Below the pieces are notes generated by a model. That model had not been told where the DNA came from. It searched no databases and worked only from the letters and a program-made list of their open reading frames with translations. This document shows, piece by piece, positions 5,315 to 7,771 of a DNA stretch of 7,771 bases. Source of the DNA: Rhizobiaceae bacterium (lineage in GTDB: Bacteria; Pseudomonadota; Alphaproteobacteria; Rhizobiales; Rhizobiaceae); contig CAJYRE010000045.1 of assembly GCA_913776675.1 (NCBI GenBank), forward strand, positions 1 through 7,771, read 5' to 3'. The position numbers and the translations under genes were made by a program. How positions within the stretch are numbered: position 1 is the stretch's first letter; each line of letters starts with the position of its first letter.

Positions 5315-6120
5315 CCCATCGGTTTGGAATGTTTTTGCAATATGCCTTTCTGTCGCTGGCGGCATTTCTGTCGGTGTTTCCGTTCATCTGGATGGTGATT
5401 GGAGCCACCAACACCACCTCCGACATTATCCGTGGCAAGCTCTCACTCGGGAGCGCTTTAACCGCCAATATCTCCAGTTTTTTCACCACCGTTGATGTGC
5501 CACTGATCATGTGGAACTCGGTGAAAATCGCCATCTTCGGCACGCTGATCACGCTTTTGATCTCATCGCTGGCGGGCTATGGCTTTGAAATGTTTCGCTC
5601 ACACCTGCGCGATCGCATCTATGCTGTGGTGCTGTTGACGCTGATGGTGCCGTTTGCGGCCTTGATGATCCCGCTGTTTCTGTTGATGTCGAATGCCGGG
5701 CTGATCAACACCCATATCGCCATCATCCTGCCATCCCTCGCCTCGGCCTTTATCATTTTCTATTTCCGCCAAGCCTCAAAAGCCTTTCCGTCGGCGCTGC
5801 GCGATGCCGCCAAGGTGGATGGGCTGAATGAATGGCAGATCTTTTTCTACATCTACCTGCCAGTGATGCGCTCGACCTTTGCGGCGGCCTTTGTCATCGT
5901 GTTCATGCTCAACTGGAACAACTATCTCTGGCCGCTGATTGTGCTGCAATCCAACGACACCAAGACGATTACCCTCGTCGTGTCGTCCTTTGCCTCGGCC
6001 TATTATCCTGAATATGGCACGGTGATGATCGGCACCATCCTTGCCACGCTTCCCACATTGTTTGTGTTTTTCGCCATGCAGCGCCAATTTGTGCAAGGCA
6101 TGCTTGGCTCGGTCAAATAG
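5311..6120 (+). CDS. lacG: Lactose-type ABC transporter permease LacG (CUT1, MalG-type)
   Basis: This 269-residue protein is the second inner-membrane permease of the importer, normal in length for MalG-type subunits. Membrane spans are visible at about 10-32, 68-90, 103-126, 134-152, 187-209 and 237-256. The EAA loop reads DAAKVDG (165-171) with YLP at 182-184; the aspartate in place of the usual glutamate is common in this subunit type. A MalG-like C-terminus (FAMQRQFVQGMLGSVK) ends the protein. The ATG overlaps the lacF stop and has a good ribosome binding site. LacG would contact LacF, the periplasmic LacE and an ATPase not present in this window. The call of sugar permease is firm; the lactose specificity rests on the operon context and recalled similarity to A. 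radiobacter LacG. Confidence 0.9.
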   Translation: MTHRFGMFLQYAFLSLAAFLSVFPFIWMVIGATNTTSDIIRGKLSLGSALTANISSFFTTVDVPLIMWNSVKIAIFGTLITLLISSLAGYGFEMFRSHLRDRIYAVVLLTLMVPFAALMIPLFLLMSNAGLINTHIAIILPSLASAFIIFYFRQASKAFPSALRDAAKVDGLNEWQIFFYIYLPVMRSTFAAAFVIVFMLNWNNYLWPLIVLQSNDTKTITLVVSSFASAYYPEYGTVMIGTILATLPTLFVFFAMQRQFVQGMLGSVK

Positions 6121-6129
6121 GGTTTTACC

Positions 6130-7771
6130 ATGCGTCGTTATGAGAATTTCAATGCCAACTGGACGTTTAAACACGGGTTCGAGCCCACATGGGTCAACAC
6201 CCTCCAGAGCGGCGAAACCGTGCGTCTGCCGCACACAGCCGTGGAACTGCCCTATAATTACTTTGATGAAAAGCTCTATCAAAAAGCCTTCACCTATCAA
6301 AAGGTGATTGCCTGGGAACCCGGCTTTGAAGGCTGCGAAGTCTCCATCGTCTTTGATGCGGCGATGGCGGATTCGGTGGTGACGCTGAACGGCCATGAGA
6401 TCATTGCCCATAAGGATGGCTACACGCCGTTTGAAGCCCGTCTGACACCACACCTGAAGCAAGGCGACAATCTTCTGACCGTCAAAATCGACGGCTCGGA
6501 AAACCCGGAAATCCCGCCGTTTGGCGGACAGATTGACTATCTGACCTATGCCGGGATTTACCGCGATGTCTGGCTAAAAGTGACCGACAAAGTTTCGATC
6601 AAGAATATCAAGATTGAAACGCCCAATGCCTTGGCAGACCGCAAGGTTGTGATCGCCAAGATCATCCTGGCAAACCCTGAAGGTCTGGATGCCTCCGGCT
6701 CGGTGCGGGTTTCAATCACAGGCAAAGACGGCGCAACCATTGCCAAGGCTGAGGCCCCCCTCACCGGCGCGGAAACGCTGGTGACGCTCACAGGCCTCAG
6801 CGCAAGCCTCTGGGATATTGATAACCCGGTGCTGTACACGCTGACCGCCGAGATCAGCACCGACAACGGCAAAGATACCCTTTCAAGCCGCTTTGGCTTC
6901 CGCACAGCCGAATATCGCCCGGATGGCTTTTTCCTCAATGGCAAAAACATCAAGCTGCGGGGCCTCAACCGCCATCAGGCATGGCCGCATCTGGGCTATG
7001 CCATGGGGCGACGGGGGCAGGAAAAGGACGCTGATCTTCTCAAATTCGATCTGCGCTGCAATATCGTCCGCACATCCCATTATCCGCAATCCAAGTGGTT
7101 TTTGGATCGCTGCGATGAAATCGGCCTGTTGGTGTTTGAGGAAATCCCCGGCTGGCAGCATATCGGCGGGCTGGAATGGCAGCAGGAATCCATCAAAAAC
7201 GTCCGCCGGATGATTGAGCGTGACTGGAATCACCCCTCGATCATCATCTGGGGCGTGCGCATCAATGAATCGCAGGATAGTCATGATTTTTATACAGAGA
7301 CCAATCGCTTGGCCCGCGAGCTGGACAGCACCCGCCAGACCGGCGGCGTCCGCTACATCACCAACAGCGAAATGCTGGAAGACGTTTACACCATGAACGA
7401 CTTCATTCTCGGCATGGAAGAACTGCCGGGCAACAACCGGGGCCGCGTGGTGATCCGTGATCAGGCTGAGACAACCGGGCTGAAATCCAAAGTGCCCTAT
7501 ATGATCACTGAATATAACGGCCATATGTATCCCACCAAGCGCTGGGATCAGGAACAGCGGCAGGCCGAACATGTCACGCGCCACCTTTTAATGTTGAATG
7601 CGGTGGCGGGCGAAGCCTCGATTTCCGGCTGCACCGGCTGGTGCATGTTTGACTACAACACCCACAAGGATTTCGGCTCTGGCGACCGCATTTGCTATCA
7701 TGGCGTGATGGATATGTACCGCGAGCCAAAACTGGCAGCCTCGGTTTACGCTTCGCAAGGTGATGCGGATG
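6130..7771 (+). CDS. lacZ: Glycoside hydrolase family 2 beta-galactosidase (3'-truncated by window edge)
   Basis: The frame is open from the ATG at 6130 to the window end, giving 547 residues without a stop; about 200 more are expected for a short GH2 enzyme. GH2 enzymes hydrolyse beta-galactosides with retention of configuration. The domain order is typical: N-terminal sugar-binding jelly roll (about 1-150, ending YAGIYRDVWL at 140-149), an Ig-like beta-sandwich (about 150-260), then the TIM barrel beginning near GLNRH (278-282). RTSHYP (314-319) and FEEIPGW (336-342) are barrel landmarks. The expected acid/base is Glu380 in RINES and the nucleophile is Glu461 in ITEYNGH. There is no signal peptide, so it acts on sugar already imported. 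It starts nine bases after lacG; only a weak GGG (6120-6122) precedes the ATG, so coupling is likely. A related GH2 activity such as beta-glucuronidase cannot be ruled out from sequence, but the lac-type neighbours favour beta-galactosidase. Confidence 0.88.
   Translation, partial: MRRYENFNANWTFKHGFEPTWVNTLQSGETVRLPHTAVELPYNYFDEKLYQKAFTYQKVIAWEPGFEGCEVSIVFDAAMADSVVTLNGHEIIAHKDGYTPFEARLTPHLKQGDNLLTVKIDGSENPEIPPFGGQIDYLTYAGIYRDVWLKVTDKVSIKNIKIETPNALADRKVVIAKIILANPEGLDASGSVRVSITGKDGATIAKAEAPLTGAETLVTLTGLSASLWDIDNPVLYTLTAEISTDNGKDTLSSRFGFRTAEYRPDGFFLNGKNIKLRGLNRHQAWPHLGYAMGRRGQEKDADLLKFDLRCNIVRTSHYPQSKWFLDRCDEIGLLVFEEIPGWQHIGGLEWQQESIKNVRRMIERDWNHPSIIIWGVRINESQDSHDFYTETNRLARELDSTRQTGGVRYITNSEMLEDVYTMNDFILGMEELPGNNRGRVVIRDQAETTGLKSKVPYMITEYNGHMYPTKRWDQEQRQAEHVTRHLLMLNAVAGEASISGCTGWCMFDYNTHKDFGSGDRICYHGVMDMYREPKLAASVYASQGDAD

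Noticed and set aside
5776..6462. Open frame of 228 codons on the - strand spanning the lacG-lacZ junction
   Set aside because: It is antisense to two well-supported genes, its protein is rich in His/Gly/Arg with no recognisable domain, and it has the character of a mirrored coding frame.
6883..7584. Open frame of 233 codons on the - strand within lacZ
   Set aside because: It is fully antisense to the GH2 catalytic domain, which carries the expected catalytic residues; no domain is recognisable in the antisense product.
1..7771. A new defence, mobile or otherwise undescribed system
   Set aside because: All coding space is accounted for by familiar metabolic, transport and regulatory families; no transposase, integrase, attachment site, repeat array or nuclease/toxin motif is visible.

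Overview
The window looks like part of a chromosome or large replicon of an alphaproteobacterium of the Rhizobiaceae (Agrobacterium/Rhizobium/Allorhizobium type). I base this on the proteins. The transport and hydrolase genes match, in order and in recalled sequence, the lactose operon lacE-lacF-lacG-lacZ(-lacK) described from Agrobacterium radiobacter, and the left edge carries an Agrobacterium-like ornithine cyclodeaminase. No database search could be run, so the species is not assigned.

Layout. Positions 1-332 hold the 3' end of an ornithine cyclodeaminase gene on the + strand. It converges, with only 2 bp between stop codons, on a complete aldehyde dehydrogenase gene (335-1729, - strand) of the coniferyl-aldehyde-dehydrogenase-like (ALDH3-type) group. 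A 157-bp divergent intergenic region (1730-1886) follows. It contains a perfect 12-bp palindrome that I propose as an operator. A LacI-family regulator gene of the EbgR-like type comes next (1887-2954, + strand). A 124-bp leader with a second, imperfect copy of the palindrome and a small hairpin precedes the sugar-uptake and degradation operon: lacE (periplasmic binding protein, 3079-4347), a terminator-like hairpin (4359-4395), lacF (4418-5314), lacG (5311-6120, overlapping lacF by 4 bp) and lacZ (GH2 beta-galactosidase, 6130 to the window end, open).

How the genes work together. LacE would capture lactose or a related beta-galactoside in the periplasm. LacF and LacG form the inner-membrane channel of a CUT1-type ABC importer. 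An ATPase (lacK in A. radiobacter) is needed but is not in the window and probably lies beyond its right edge. LacZ lacks a signal peptide and would hydrolyse the imported disaccharide in the cytoplasm. The regulator probably controls the operon and possibly itself through the shared TAGTAAA-type sites. The hairpin between lacE and lacF would allow more binding protein than permease to be made. The aldehyde dehydrogenase and cyclodeaminase have no evident link to lactose use.

I see no mobile element, CRISPR array, RNA gene or clearly undescribed system. The most useful new observations are regulatory: the paired operator candidates, the intra-operon terminator-like hairpin, the leader hairpin displaying GGAGG, and a perfect 12-bp inverted repeat inside the 3' end of the aldehyde dehydrogenase gene next to the tight convergent junction.
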